Origin: Bradyrhizobium sp. NP1
GTDB taxonomy: Bacteria > Pseudomonadota > Alphaproteobacteria > Rhizobiales > Xanthobacteraceae
DNA length: 64,000 bases
Direction of reading: 5' to 3'
Assembly (NCBI RefSeq): GCF_030378205.1
Contig: NZ_CP127385.1
Coordinates: forward strand, 2,954,001 to 3,018,000
Each line of letters begins with the position of its first letter. The stretch's first letter is position 1. Position numbers and translations under genes: made by a program. Under the pieces are notes generated by a model that did not search any database, had not been told where the DNA came from, and saw only the letters and a program-made list of their open reading frames with translations. This document shows positions 1-8,562 of this stretch, one piece after another.

Positions 1-962
1 AGCGGGACGGCGAGACGGAGGCAGCCGCAGCGCTCTGCGAGCGCTTCGTGGAAGGACCATTGCCACTCGATGGCTGGCGTCATGCCATCCTCGAGGACGC
101 GCCGCATGTGCTGCTGTTTCCCGAGATCGGCATGGACAAGGTCTCGGCACAGCTCGCGGCGACGCGGCTGGCGCGAGCGCAGTGCGGCTCCTGGGGACAC
201 CCGGTCACATCAGGATTTCCGACGATCGACTATTTTCTGAGCAGCGATCTCATGGAGCCGCCGGAAGCGGATGTGCATTATTCGGAAGAGCTGATCAGGT
301 TGCCCAACCTGTCGATCTACTACGAGCCGGCGGAAGGCGCGCCGGCGCGTGTCGATCGCGCCGAGTTGGGTCTGCGGCAGGATGCCGTGATCTATTGGTG
401 CGCGCAGTCGCCGCCAAAATATCTGCCTCAGTTCGACGAGGTTTTTGCGCGGATCGCGCGGGAGGTGCCGGCGTCCCAGTTCGTTTTCATCGAATTCGGC
501 GGGGGCAGGGGGGTGACCGAGCGGTTCCGTGAGCGACTCGACCGGGCGTTCGAGGCCTTCGGCCTCGATGGGCGCGCCCACTGCATCGTCCTGCCGAGGC
601 TCCCGCCAGAGCGTTTTGTCGCAGCGATTGGTCAGTGCGACGTGCTGCTGGACAGTATTGGTTGGTCGGGCTGCAACTCGGTGCTGGAGAGCCTCGTCCA
701 CAACATCCCGATCGTCACCCTGACCGGCACGATGATGCGCGGCCGCCATAGCACGGCGATCCTGAACATGATGGACGTCCGCGGGACAACCGCGCAAACG
801 ATCGATGAGTATGTTTCGATTGCCGTTGCGCTCGCGCGCGACAGCGCGAAGCGCGCCGAGGTCGCCTCGCAGATTGCCGCCGGCAAGCATCGCGTCTACC
901 GCGACCGTGCGTGCATCGTGGGGCTCGAAGAGTTTCTGGAACGGGTAGCGCGCGCTTTGTGA
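1..962 (+). CDS. SPINDLY-type O-GlcNAc transferase, C-terminal part (5' truncated by window edge)
   Basis: The reading frame is open from base 3 to the stop at 962, so the start lies upstream of the window. The visible part matches the C-terminal catalytic half of bacterial SPINDLY/OGT-like proteins (glycosyltransferase family 41), which usually follow an N-terminal TPR array. Supporting stretches are SWGHPVTSGFPTIDYFLSSD, which resembles the UDP-sugar-binding segment, and later DVLLDSIGWSGCNSVLES. Such proteins are thought to glycosylate proteins or glycan acceptors; the target here is unknown. The GTG at 48 is an internal codon, not a proven start. The gene converges on the MFS gene at 1078 and shares the hairpin at 1024-1053 with it. 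Confidence 0.8.
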   Translation, partial: RDGETEAAAALCERFVEGPLPLDGWRHAILEDAPHVLLFPEIGMDKVSAQLAATRLARAQCGSWGHPVTSGFPTIDYFLSSDLMEPPEADVHYSEELIRLPNLSIYYEPAEGAPARVDRAELGLRQDAVIYWCAQSPPKYLPQFDEVFARIAREVPASQFVFIEFGGGRGVTERFRERLDRAFEAFGLDGRAHCIVLPRLPPERFVAAIGQCDVLLDSIGWSGCNSVLESLVHNIPIVTLTGTMMRGRHSTAILNMMDVRGTTAQTIDEYVSIAVALARDSAKRAEVASQIAAGKHRVYRDRACIVGLEEFLERVARAL

Positions 963-1023
963 GCAAAACGCGTCATCTGAAAGCGGGCAACGATCGTTTT
1001 CCCGAGGCCGTGTCGCAAAAAGA

Positions 1024-1053
1024 AAAGCGCCCATCCCGAAGGATGGGCGCTTT
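1024..1053. terminator. Bidirectional intrinsic terminator
   Basis: A perfect 13-bp stem (1024-1036 with 1041-1053) carries a CGAA loop. On the minus strand it is followed by a T-rich run, TTTTCTTTTT. It lies between the convergent ends of the glycosyltransferase (962) and the oxalate/formate antiporter (1078) and probably serves both. Confidence 0.85.
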
Positions 1054-1077
1054 CGGTGTTGGCAGCGAACGCTCGTC

Positions 1078-2367
1078 TCAGGAAGCGGGGGAAGCGGCGA
1101 TAACGGTCCTGCGCCAAGGCTTCAAAACCAGCAGCGCCAGCAGCGACGCCAGGATGTTGGCGCCGGCCGCAATAAGGAAGACCAGATCCCAGCTTCCCGT
1201 GAATTGCTGCACGTAGTTCGCAACCGGCACCAGCAGGGCGGCGGTGCCCTTGGCCGTATAGAGCAGGCCGGCATTGGTGGTTGCGAATTTCGCGCCGAAG
1301 GTATCGGTGCAGGTCGAGGGGAACAGGGAGTAGATTTCACCCCAGGCGAAGAAGACAATGCCTGAGAGCACCACGAACCAGACCGGGTTGTGGCCCAGCA
1401 TGTAAAGCGCCCAGATGCCGACGCCTTCGATGCCGAACGCGATAAACATCGTGTTTTCGCGGCCGATCATGTCGGAGATCCAGCCGAAGAACGGCCGCGT
1501 CAGGCCATTGAGGATACGATCGATGGTCGCCGCGAACGTAACGGTCGTCATCGTCAGGCCGATCAGGCTGACCGACACATTGTCGAGCTTCCAATCGACG
1601 GCAATCGGCTTGAGATTGGCGGTGACCATCAATCCGCCGGCGCCGACAATCACGAACATGAAATACATCAGCCAGAATATCGGGTTGCGAATGACTTCAG
1701 TCGGCTGGTAGTTGCGCCGGCTTTGAATGATCGCGGCAGTCTGGACGACGGCTGGAATCTGCCCGGCCTTCGGCGCGAACAGGAAGAAGGCGAGGATCAC
1801 GATGATGATGCCTTGGCCGAGTCCGAAATAGAGGAACGTGCTCTGGAAACCGGAATCCTTGATCATGGCCTGGATCGGCGCGACGGTCAGCGCCGAGCCG
1901 GCGCCAAACCCCGCAGCCGTGATGCCGGCGGCCAGGCCGCGCTTGTCGGGAAACCATTTCAGCGCATTGCCGACACAGGTACCGTAAACGGCGCCGGCGC
2001 CGATGCCGGCAACGATCATGCCGAGGTAGTAACCGTTGAGCGAGGTCGCCTCGGCGTTGATCGCCCAGCCGATGGCGCAAAAGATGCCACCGACGAGAAC
2101 CACGATGCGCGGGCCATATTTATCGACGAACCAGCCTTCGATCGGCACGAGCCAGGTTTCGAACAGCACAAACAGCGTAAAGGCCCATTGAATGGATGCG
2201 CGGTCCCATCCGAACTTCTTTTGGATGTCGGGGACGAAGAACGTCCAGCCGTATTGGTAGTTGGCGATCATGACCATCGCGGCGACGCCGATGGCCAGTT
2301 GTGTCCAGCGGTAGGCGTCGCTGACACGCGCGGTGGCGGGGACTGTTCCTTGAACGGTATCCGTCAT
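1078..2367 (-). CDS. oxlT: MFS oxalate/formate antiporter (OxlT-like)
   Basis: A 429-residue inner-membrane MFS protein with about 12 hydrophobic segments. It most likely exchanges extracellular oxalate for intracellular formate, feeding Frc and Oxc encoded at 4556-7644. Arg291 (NGLTRPFFGW) and Lys373 (LLYTAKGTAALL) probably correspond to the two charged substrate residues Arg272 and Lys355 of Oxalobacter OxlT; that alignment is by eye. The gene is monocistronic, with its own promoter and a GntR-type operator about 55-70 bp upstream of the start codon and a strong terminator downstream. Sharing the operator with the oxc/frc promoter supports oxalate rather than another carboxylate as substrate, but related MFS carriers for other acids cannot be excluded. 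Confidence 0.85.
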   Translation of the reverse strand: MTDTVQGTVPATARVSDAYRWTQLAIGVAAMVMIANYQYGWTFFVPDIQKKFGWDRASIQWAFTLFVLFETWLVPIEGWFVDKYGPRIVVLVGGIFCAIGWAINAEATSLNGYYLGMIVAGIGAGAVYGTCVGNALKWFPDKRGLAAGITAAGFGAGSALTVAPIQAMIKDSGFQSTFLYFGLGQGIIIVILAFFLFAPKAGQIPAVVQTAAIIQSRRNYQPTEVIRNPIFWLMYFMFVIVGAGGLMVTANLKPIAVDWKLDNVSVSLIGLTMTTVTFAATIDRILNGLTRPFFGWISDMIGRENTMFIAFGIEGVGIWALYMLGHNPVWFVVLSGIVFFAWGEIYSLFPSTCTDTFGAKFATTNAGLLYTAKGTAALLVPVANYVQQFTGSWDLVFLIAAGANILASLLALLVLKPWRRTVIAASPAS

Positions 2368-2416
2368 AGTTCCTCCCGAGGCGCGCGTTTCTCAAGGACA
2401 TGCGCTGCCATCGGTC

Positions 2417-2445
2417 ATTTTGGTATATGATATGCCAGAGCGCAA
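2417..2445 (-). promoter_or_regulatory. oxlT promoter with GntR-type operator (site 1)
   Basis: On the minus strand a -35 TTGCGC (2445-2440) and a -10 CAAAAT (2422-2417) are 17 bp apart. The operator TGGTATATGATATGCCA (+ strand, 2421-2437), a near-palindrome, fills the spacer. It matches three other sites at 2838, 8497 and 8580. Its position inside the promoter fits repression. The predicted transcript start is about 43 nt before the oxlT ATG. Confidence 0.65.
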
Positions 2446-2537
2446 GGGGATTATTTCACTTCTTGCGCAGAGCCTGCTGATTTGTCGCAGATGTTTTGAT
2501 CGGGTGGCCGCACGCCGCCTGTGTGCAAAAACAATAA

Positions 2538-2560
2538 ATGGCCCCGCAAGGCGGGGCCAT
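2538..2560 (-). terminator. Intrinsic terminator of the 45-aa gene
   Basis: A perfect 10-bp GC-rich stem (2538-2547 with 2551-2560) has a 3-nt loop and is followed on the minus strand by a T-rich tract containing TTTATTGTTTTTG. It lies about 80 nt beyond the stop of the small gene at 2642 and before the oxlT promoter, so the two are separate transcripts. Confidence 0.85.
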
Positions 2561-2641
2561 TCGTTCAAAGTACTACGTTGTTGAGTAGCGGATTGGCGGT
2601 CGTGCGGGAGCAGCGCCAAAAGCCGCAAATTCACGAAGCGA

Positions 2642-2779
2642 TCAAAGACCAAAGTACGGCAGATCGCCATTGCGCACCGACGCGCGCGCGCTCGCCATCA
2701 GGAACTGGTCGATTGCAGCCATCAACCGGCCGAACAGGGTGGTCGGAGCGGGGAGAGGGAAGGTAGCGGTCTTGGACAT
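2642..2779 (-). CDS. 45-residue small protein in the oxalate regulon
   Basis: An ATG at 2779 opens a 45-codon frame ending in TGA at 2642. It has a good ribosome site (GAAGGAA, about 7 nt upstream), a promoter containing the oxalate GntR-type operator (2833-2861) and a dedicated intrinsic terminator (2538-2560). Those three signals are the reason to call it a gene despite its size. The protein begins MSKTATFPLPAPTT, has a central amphipathic helix-like stretch (LFGRLMAAIDQFLMASARA) and ends GDLPYFGL. There is no clear signal peptide or full transmembrane segment. I do not recognise the family. Being co-regulated with oxlT and oxc-frc, it may assist oxalate transport or metabolism, which is inference. 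Confidence 0.7.
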   Translation of the reverse strand: MSKTATFPLPAPTTLFGRLMAAIDQFLMASARASVRNGDLPYFGL

Positions 2780-2832
2780 CGGTCATTTCCTTCTTCGAGA
2801 CGGTCAGGATTACTGTCTCATCTTCGAAGCAC

Positions 2833-2861
2833 AATCTATGTATACCAGATGCCAGAGGCAA
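2833..2861 (-). promoter_or_regulatory. Promoter of the 45-aa gene with GntR-type operator (site 2)
   Basis: On the minus strand a -35 TTGCCT (2861-2856) and a -10 TAGATT (2838-2833) are 17 bp apart. The operator copy ATGTATACCAGATGCCA (+ strand, 2838-2854) lies across the spacer. The left half is the least conserved of the four sites. The start codon is about 47 nt after the predicted transcript start. Confidence 0.6.
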
Positions 2862-2953
2862 TTGACGTGTTTGCATGGCAGCATCCGTCATAGTGCATTG
2901 CAGCATGATGTCCCCTGACAGCCCTGCCTGGACGGCTGGCGGGGTCAAAAAAC

Positions 2954-2979
2954 AAAAGCCGCCGGGTCCGGCGGCTTTT
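2954..2979. terminator. Intrinsic terminator after the DUF2147 gene
   Basis: A perfect 12-bp stem (2954-2965 with 2968-2979) is flanked by A runs and T runs on both sides. On the minus strand it follows the stop of the DUF2147 gene (3013) and reads into TTTTGTTTTTTG. Confidence 0.85.
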
Positions 2980-3012
2980 TCCACGGCTGGCGGAGGCTTC
3001 GGAAAGTCCGGC

Positions 3013-3504
3013 CTATCGGCTCCAGTCTTCGCCGGCACACAGCGTCCCCATGCATCCCCGGACGTTCAGATTGCCTGACGGCAGCAAGGTCACCGTGCTT
3101 GCATAGGTCTTGCCGTCATCGGCATTGTAGATCTTTCCGGACCATTTGTTGGGGCCTGCCGGCTGCATGTCGATGAAGAGGGAGATGCCGATGACCCGCC
3201 TGCCGCGCAGCGAAGGATCGGCGTTGCGGTCGTCGAGCTGAGGCTTTCCCGTTGCCTTGTCGATTGGCTCCTTGAGCCAGACCACGCGACCGCACAGCGT
3301 GGTGCCGCAGCGGTTGACGCGGATCTTGGCGTCGCCCGACTGGGTCAGCCAGATGCCGGCGGGATCGTTGGCTTTCGCTGCCTGGACCGGGCTTACGTGG
3401 GTGGCGATAAACAGGAGCGCCCCCATCAGGCGCCGGATGAAACGATAACAAGAGGAATGTGCGCCGGGTTTGAGAGGCAGGGGATGCGGCGGGGAAAGGG
3501 ACAT
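3013..3504 (-). CDS. DUF2147 family exported protein
   Basis: A 163-residue protein with an N-terminal hydrophobic segment after RRLMG that ends near SPVQA, consistent with Sec export to the periplasm. The mature part starts DPAGIWLTQSGDAKIRV and contains CGTTLCGRVVWLKEP and NLNVRGCMGTLCAGEDWSR, the usual DUF2147 layout with paired cysteines. The biochemical role of the family is not established. The start at 3504 is supported by GAGGAAG just upstream. That ribosome site abuts the nested palindrome at 3507-3549, shared with the divergent DUF2975/HTH pair. Confidence 0.85.
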   Translation of the reverse strand: MSLSPPHPLPLKPGAHSSCYRFIRRLMGALLFIATHVSPVQAAKANDPAGIWLTQSGDAKIRVNRCGTTLCGRVVWLKEPIDKATGKPQLDDRNADPSLRGRRVIGISLFIDMQPAGPNKWSGKIYNADDGKTYASTVTLLPSGNLNVRGCMGTLCAGEDWSR

Positions 3505-3506
3505 CG

Positions 3507-3549
3507 ATTGATCTTCCTCTCATGAAAAACTTCATGATAAACGATCAAT
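3507..3549. repeat. Nested inverted repeat in a divergent promoter region
   Basis: Inner arms TCATGAA (3520-3526) and TTCATGA (3531-3537) and outer arms ATTGATC (3507-3513) and GATCAAT (3543-3549) are both perfect and share almost the same centre. The structure lies between the DUF2147 gene and the DUF2975/HTH pair and covers the DUF2147 ribosome site. It could be an operator, possibly for the HTH protein at 4199, or an RNA hairpin. Confidence 0.6.
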
Positions 3550-3575
3550 AAAACATGATAAGGATTGAGTCAAGT

Positions 3576-4193
3576 ATGAGAAGCAGGCATGCTGATGACC
3601 TGCAAATGGTGGCGGAGTGTTCTCAAATGGCGGTGGTGTGGAATTCGGCTCGTGACACCCGGCGGCGCTGGTTTCGCCGTCTGGACCTCGCATTCTGGGC
3701 CATCTGGGTCGCCTTCGCGGTGTTCATTTGGCTCGCCTATCGCACGAACACGACTGCGTCGGTCGCCATTGCAGCGAGCCTCAATCCCGAGCAGGCGAAA
3801 TGCGCCGGCATCGTCATCAATCCGCTCAACATGTCGGGCCGGGGCCAGTTGCTATTCTGGTCGCTGTTCGCATTTCAGCTCTCGTTCTACGCGGTGTTGA
3901 TCGGCATCCTTCACCGCATGGTGCATCGATTCGCCTGCGGTCGGATCTTCGTGTCCGAGACGCTCCAGGGCGTCTGGTGGATGGGGATCATTCTGGTGAT
4001 CTGGCCGTTCGTCGATGTGATCACCAGCAACGCGGTGCTTTATGCCTTGCACGAGATCGGCGATGCCAAGTTCTTTCTGCCGTCCTACAACATCGACGTC
4101 GGCACGATTGCAGGCGGCCTTTTCCTGATGGCGCTGAAATTCGTCATCGAGCATGCCATCCTGCTGCAGACCGAAAATGAACTGACGATCTGA
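3576..4193 (+). CDS. DUF2975 family membrane protein
   Basis: A 205-residue protein with four hydrophobic segments: AFWAIWVAFAVFIWLAY, LLFWSLFAFQLSFYAVLIGI, MGIILVIWPFVDVI and IAGGLFLMALKFVI. This is the typical DUF2975 architecture. The family has no assigned biochemical function and is habitually encoded beside a small Cro/CI-type regulator, as here (next gene 5 nt downstream). I chose the ATG at 3576 because AAGGA lies 11 nt before it; the in-frame ATG at 3555 would add seven residues and lacks a clear ribosome site. Confidence 0.8.
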   Translation: MRSRHADDLQMVAECSQMAVVWNSARDTRRRWFRRLDLAFWAIWVAFAVFIWLAYRTNTTASVAIAASLNPEQAKCAGIVINPLNMSGRGQLLFWSLFAFQLSFYAVLIGILHRMVHRFACGRIFVSETLQGVWWMGIILVIWPFVDVITSNAVLYALHEIGDAKFFLPSYNIDVGTIAGGLFLMALKFVIEHAILLQTENELTI

Positions 4194-4198
4194 GGTGC

Positions 4199-4447
4199 AT
4201 GCCTGTGCCGATCGTTGTGAACCTCGATGTCATGCTCGCGAGACGCAAGCGACGGCTGGGAGACCTCGCCGAGGCCATCGGCATCTCCATTCAAAACCTG
4301 TCGATCCTGAAAACGGGCAAGGCCAAAGCGATGCGCTTCTCGACATTGGCGGCGATCTGCCGCGAGCTGGACTGCCAGCCCGGAGATATCCTGGAATATG
4401 TCGCTGGCGACGACGCCGGCGAAGCGGATGCGGGCGAGGGGAGTTGA
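4199..4447 (+). CDS. Small XRE/Cro-type HTH regulator
   Basis: An 82-residue protein dominated by a helix-turn-helix: MLARRKRRLGDLAEAIGISI, then NLSILKTGKAKAMRFSTLAA and CRELDCQPGDILEYV. This matches the short HTH proteins paired with DUF2975 membrane proteins. TGAGGTGC, overlapping the upstream stop, serves as ribosome site, so the two genes are translationally linked. It may autoregulate from the nested palindrome upstream of the pair, which is inference. Confidence 0.85.
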   Translation: MPVPIVVNLDVMLARRKRRLGDLAEAIGISIQNLSILKTGKAKAMRFSTLAAICRELDCQPGDILEYVAGDDAGEADAGEGS

Positions 4448-4497
4448 TCCGGCGTCGATCGGGACGCGGGAGCGCAACTTTCCTCAAGCGAAAAAAG

Positions 4498-4525
4498 ATA
4501 TGGCCGCGGTGTACCGCGGCCATAT
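4498..4525 (-). terminator. Terminator of the gntR-oxc-frc transcript
   Basis: A perfect 13-bp stem (4498-4510 with 4513-4525) is followed on the minus strand by CTTTTTTCG. It begins about 30 nt after the frc stop codon. It also lies downstream of the + strand HTH gene. Confidence 0.85.
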
Positions 4526-4555
4526 TCGCCGGTCTTCGAGAATGCCGTGCGGCGC

Positions 4556-5833
4556 TTACTCCGCCGCCTGCTTCCGCGGAGGTTCGAGCGCGCCGGAAGC
4601 GTGGATCTCAGCCACCTGGTGGTCGCTGAAGCCGAGCACCTGGCGCAGGATTTCGTCGGTGTGCTCGCCCAGCAGTGGCGAACGGCCGACCTCGCTCGGC
4701 GAGTCCGACAGCTTGATCGGGTTGCCCACCGAGAGGTACTTGCCGCGCGTCGGGTGGTCGACCTCGACCACGGTACCGGTGGCGCGCAGCGACTGGTCCT
4801 CGGCGATTTCCTTCATCGACAGGATCGGCCCACAGGGGATGTCGTCCTTGTTGAGGATCTCCATGGCCTCGAACTTGGTCTTGGTCATGGTCCATTGCTC
4901 GATGCGCGCGAAGATTTCGTTGAGCCGCGTCAGTCGGGCTGGAGGCTTGGCGTAGTCGGGATGCGTCTTCCAGCCGGGTTCGCCGATGACGTCGCAGATC
5001 TTCTCCCAGACCGGCGCCTGCGTGATGAAATAGAGATAGGCATTGGGATCGGTCTCCCAGCCCTTGCATTTGAGGATGCGTCCGGGCTGGCCGCCGCCGG
5101 AATCGTTGCCGGCGCGCGGCACGGCATCGCCGAACGGAATGCCCTCGCCGTACTGGCTGTACTCCTTGAGCGGGCCGTGGGCGAGACGTTGCTGGTCGCG
5201 CAGCTTGACGCGGGCGAGGTTGAGCACGCCGTCCTGCATCGCCACGGTGACGCGCTGGCCCTTGCCGGTCATGGTGCGCTGGTAGAGCGCGGCGACGATG
5301 CCGAGCCCAAGATGCAGCCCGGTGCCACTGTCACCGATTTGCGCGCCGGTCACGAGCGGCAGGCCGTCGCGGAAGCCGGTGGTCGAGGCAGAGCCGCCGG
5401 TGCATTGGGCGACGTTCTCATAGACCTTGCAGTCTTCATAAGGTCCCGGACCAAAGCCCTTGATCGAGGCCACGATCATCTTCGGGTTGATGCTCTGGAT
5501 CTTCTCCCAGGAGAAGCCCATGCGGTCGAGCACGCCGGGGCCGAAATTCTCCACCAGCACGTCGCACTTCCTGATCAGCTCGGTCAGGACTTCCTTGCCC
5601 TTCGGGTTCTTGGTGTCGAGCGTGATCGAGCGCTTGTTGTGGTTGAGCATGGTGAAATACAGGCTGTCCACGTTGGGAATGTCCTGCAACTGCCCGCGCG
5701 TGATGTCGCCGACGCCGGGACGCTCGACCTTGATCACGTCGGCGCCGAACCACGCCAGCAATTGCGTGCAGGTCGGTCCCGACTGGACGTGGGTGAAATC
5801 GAGAATGCGAACGCCCGTCAGCGCCTTGGTCAT
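4556..5833 (-). CDS. frc: Formyl-CoA:oxalate CoA-transferase
   Basis: A 425-residue class III CoA-transferase. It moves CoA from formyl-CoA to oxalate, giving oxalyl-CoA and formate; Oxc then regenerates formyl-CoA. Asp168 in [10 protein letters not shown] is the expected catalytic aspartate (Asp169 in the Oxalobacter enzyme), and SGGGQPG matches the glycine loop over the active site. The length is typical. It is the last gene of a gntR-oxc-frc set (80 bp after oxc) and ends at a strong terminator. The adjacent oxc and the operator shared with oxlT make oxalate the likely acceptor, where sequence alone would allow other acids. Confidence 0.93.
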   Translation of the reverse strand: MTKALTGVRILDFTHVQSGPTCTQLLAWFGADVIKVERPGVGDITRGQLQDIPNVDSLYFTMLNHNKRSITLDTKNPKGKEVLTELIRKCDVLVENFGPGVLDRMGFSWEKIQSINPKMIVASIKGFGPGPYEDCKVYENVAQCTGGSASTTGFRDGLPLVTGAQIGDSGTGLHLGLGIVAALYQRTMTGKGQRVTVAMQDGVLNLARVKLRDQQRLAHGPLKEYSQYGEGIPFGDAVPRAGNDSGGGQPGRILKCKGWETDPNAYLYFITQAPVWEKICDVIGEPGWKTHPDYAKPPARLTRLNEIFARIEQWTMTKTKFEAMEILNKDDIPCGPILSMKEIAEDQSLRATGTVVEVDHPTRGKYLSVGNPIKLSDSPSEVGRSPLLGEHTDEILRQVLGFSDHQVAEIHASGALEPPRKQAAE

Positions 5834-5913
5834 CGTCGTTGCTCCGTATCGTATCTAGCCCTGCTCGCGCAGAAACAATGAAGCGGGTCCGCCGGTCCCG
5901 CGGGATGTAGCCG

Positions 5914-7644
5914 CTATTTCTTCTTCAGAATGCTTTGTGGATTGAGGTTGCCGATGCGGCCGCTTTCCGAGCCCGAGGCCGGATCGATCACCGCGTTGAT
6001 CAGGGTCGGCTTGCCGGAATCCATCGCCGCATTGACCGCGCGCTTCAGCTCGTCGGGCGAGGTCGCGTTGATGCCGACGCCGCCGAAGGCCTCCATCATC
6101 TTGTCGTAGCGCGAGCCCTTGACGAAGACGGTGGTTGCCGGGTCGGCGCCCGCGGAATTGACGTCGGTGCCGCGATAAATGCCGTCATTGTTGAAGATGA
6201 CGACGCAGACCGGCAGCTTGTAGCGGCAGATGGTCTCGACCTCCATGCCGGAGAAGCCGAATGCGCTGTCGCCTTCCACCGCGAGCACCGGCTTGCCGGT
6301 CTCGATGGCGGCGGCGATCGCCGAGCCCATGCCGATGCCCATCACGCCCCAGGTGCCGACGTCGAGCCGCTTGCGCGGCTGGTACATGTCGATCACGCCG
6401 CGGGCGAGGTCGAGCGTGTTGGCGCCTTCGTTGACGAGAATGGCGTCGGGGCGCTCCTTGATGATGGTGCGCAGCACGCCGAGCGCGCCGTGATAGTCCA
6501 TCGGCGAGTTGTTGTTCATCAGCCGCGGCGCCATCTTGGCGACGTTTTCGTCGCGCTTGGACTTCACCGCATTGGTCCATTCGGCCGGCGGGGCAGGCCA
6601 GTTGCCGCCCATGGCTTCCAGCATCGCGCTGACGCAGGAGCCGATGTCGCCGACGACAGGCGCGGCGATCTCGACATTGGAGTCCATTTCCTTGGGCTCG
6701 ATGTCGACCTGGATGAACTTCTTCGGGGCATCGCCCCAGCTCTTGCCCTTGCCGTGCGAGAGCAGCCAGTTGAGCCGGGCGCCGATCAGCATCACCACAT
6801 CGGCGTCCTTCAGCACGGTCGAGCGCGCCGCGCCCGCGCATTGCGGATGCAGGTCGGGCAACAGGCCCTTCGCCATGCTCATCGGCAGGAACGGGGCGCC
6901 GCTCTTCTCGACGAACTTGCGGATGTCGTCGTCGGCCTGGGCGTAAGCCGCACCCTTGCCGAGGATGATCAGCGGGCGTTTTGCGCTTTTGAGCACGTCG
7001 AGCGCGCGCTTGACGGCTGACGGGGCGGGGATCTGTGCGGGCGCGGCATCGATCACCTTGACCAGCGACTTGCGGCCGGCCTCCGCATTCATCACCTGGC
7101 CGAACAGCTTTGCCGGCAGATCGAGATAGACGCCGCCGGGGCGCCCCGAGACGGCGGCGCGGATCGCGCGCGCAAGGCCGATGCCGATGTCCTGGGCATG
7201 CAGCACGCGGAACGCCGCCTTGCACAGCGGCTTGGCGATCGCGAGCTGGTCCATTTCCTCATAGTCGCCCTGCTGCAGGTCGACGATCTCGCGCTCGGAG
7301 GAGCCCGAGATCAGGATCATCGGGAAGCAGTTGGTGGTGGCGTGCGCGAGCGCGGTGAGGCCGTTGAGGAAGCCGGGCGCCGAGACGGTGAGGCAGACGC
7401 CGGGCTTCCTGGTCAAGAAGCCGGCGATCGCCGCCGCGTAGCCGGCGTTCTGCTCATGACGGAAGGAGATGACGCGGATGCCGGCCGCCTGCGCCATGCG
7501 TCCGAGATCGGTGATCGGAATCCCCGGCACGCCGTAGATCGTGTCGAGGCCGTTGAGCTTCAGCGCGTCGATGACGAGATGGAATCCGTCGGTCAGTTCC
7601 TGTTCAGTGCCCGATGCCTCGGACTTGGCGGCGGTGTTCAGCAT
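5914..7644 (-). CDS. oxc: Oxalyl-CoA decarboxylase
   Basis: A 576-residue ThDP-dependent enzyme that converts oxalyl-CoA to formyl-CoA and CO2. The N-terminal domain has [10 protein letters not shown] and the catalytic glutamate in [13 protein letters not shown]. The C-terminal ThDP/Mg site is [20 protein letters not shown] ending in NN. Length and order match Oxc. The gene lies 67 bp after gntR and 80 bp before frc on the same strand and probably shares the promoter at 8497-8522. Decarboxylation consumes a proton, so with OxlT exchange this is the classical energy-yielding oxalate cycle. Confidence 0.95.
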   Translation of the reverse strand: MLNTAAKSEASGTEQELTDGFHLVIDALKLNGLDTIYGVPGIPITDLGRMAQAAGIRVISFRHEQNAGYAAAIAGFLTRKPGVCLTVSAPGFLNGLTALAHATTNCFPMILISGSSEREIVDLQQGDYEEMDQLAIAKPLCKAAFRVLHAQDIGIGLARAIRAAVSGRPGGVYLDLPAKLFGQVMNAEAGRKSLVKVIDAAPAQIPAPSAVKRALDVLKSAKRPLIILGKGAAYAQADDDIRKFVEKSGAPFLPMSMAKGLLPDLHPQCAGAARSTVLKDADVVMLIGARLNWLLSHGKGKSWGDAPKKFIQVDIEPKEMDSNVEIAAPVVGDIGSCVSAMLEAMGGNWPAPPAEWTNAVKSKRDENVAKMAPRLMNNNSPMDYHGALGVLRTIIKERPDAILVNEGANTLDLARGVIDMYQPRKRLDVGTWGVMGIGMGSAIAAAIETGKPVLAVEGDSAFGFSGMEVETICRYKLPVCVVIFNNDGIYRGTDVNSAGADPATTVFVKGSRYDKMMEAFGGVGINATSPDELKRAVNAAMDSGKPTLINAVIDPASGSESGRIGNLNPQSILKKK

Positions 7645-7711
7645 GGGCCTTTCTCCCTGACTCGTCTCTTCGAGGACGAATTGATCGTCTCAGTTGTAAA
7701 AATCGTCCCGA

Positions 7712-8440
7712 TCACGCCAGTTCCTGGCCATGCGCCTCGACAAAAGCGGCAAGGGCAAGCGTGTGATCGCGGGCGCGCTTTTCGGCGAGCTCGGTGTCGC
7801 GCTCCTCAAGCGCTTCGATGATGCCGAGATGTTCGGGCAGCGACGCCGCGATGCGCTCGGCGCGCCCGATCGTGAGCTGCCGGTAGCCGCGCACATGCAG
7901 CAGGATGTCGTTGGTCATGTCGACCAGCACAGGGGATTCCGAGAGCGAGATCAGCGCCTGGTGAAAGGCGATATTGGCCCTGGAATATTCCTCGACGTGG
8001 TCCTGCGGCAGGTGGTCCTTGCCGAAATTCTTGAAGAAGTCGCGCAGGGCCGTGATGTCCTTCTTTCGCGCCGTGGTCGTGATCAGCCGCGCGGCCATGC
8101 TCTCCAGCGCCGCCCAGGCGCGGATCATGTCGACGATCTCGCTCTTGGTCCGGCGCACCACCATGATGCCGCGGCGCGGCACGGTCTTCACGAAGCCGTC
8201 CTGCTCGAGCATCGCGATCGCCTCGCGAATCGGCGTGCGGCTGACGCCGAGTCGCTCGGACAGCGCACGCTCGTCCAGCATCACCGGCTCGGGCGTCGAG
8301 TAGATGTCCATCTTCAGGATGGCATCCTTCAAGGCCTCATAGGCCTTGTTCTTGAAGCTCGTTTCCGGAGCAATGCGGACGATTGCGATATCGGCATCGG
8401 CCATGATGGGTTGCGCCTTGGTCTGTTTCCGTGTCGGCAC
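7712..8440 (-). CDS. GntR-family (FCD) regulator of the oxalate genes
   Basis: A 242-residue regulator. Residues about 30-95 form the winged helix (ERLGVSRTPIREAIAMLEQDGFV), followed by an all-helical FCD ligand domain containing the expected Asp, Glu and His positions (EEYSRANIAFHQAL). It heads the oxc-frc set, and a 17-bp motif of the GntR type occurs at its own promoter, at the divergent acyl-CoA synthetase, at oxlT and at the 45-aa gene. It is therefore the natural candidate for the regulator binding all four. Effectors such as oxalate or oxalyl-CoA are guesses. MADADIAI, 12 codons downstream, is an alternative start. Confidence 0.88.
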   Translation of the reverse strand: MPTRKQTKAQPIMADADIAIVRIAPETSFKNKAYEALKDAILKMDIYSTPEPVMLDERALSERLGVSRTPIREAIAMLEQDGFVKTVPRRGIMVVRRTKSEIVDMIRAWAALESMAARLITTTARKKDITALRDFFKNFGKDHLPQDHVEEYSRANIAFHQALISLSESPVLVDMTNDILLHVRGYRQLTIGRAERIAASLPEHLGIIEALEERDTELAEKRARDHTLALAAFVEAHGQELA

Positions 8441-8496
8441 GATTCGTCTCCTGCATCGGGAGACGCTTATTAGCAGAAGACTTGCGTGATATTTTT

Positions 8497-8522
8497 TGGC
8501 ATGCCAGATGCCAGACTGTCAA
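8497..8522 (-). promoter_or_regulatory. gntR-oxc-frc promoter with operator (site 3)
   Basis: A minus-strand -35 TTGACA (8522-8517) is followed directly by the operator TGGCATGCCAGATGCCA (+ strand, 8497-8513), then the A-rich CAAAAAATATC as probable -10 region. The start codon of gntR is about 56 nt beyond the operator, so autoregulation is expected. Confidence 0.65.
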
Positions 8523-8562
8523 GTTGCCTGTTTTTTTCGGTATTTCTATTTCTCAGCTCGAC

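Noticed and set aside
2631..3038. 135-codon minus-strand frame spanning the 45-aa gene
   Set aside because: It runs through a terminator hairpin (2954-2979) and the operator/promoter at 2833-2861, and has no family-like sequence. The 45-codon frame in a different phase fits the signals better.
4547..5881. 444-codon + strand frame opposite frc
   Set aside because: It is antisense to an unmistakable CoA-transferase; its Asp/Glu/His-rich translation is the usual mirror of GC-rich coding DNA.
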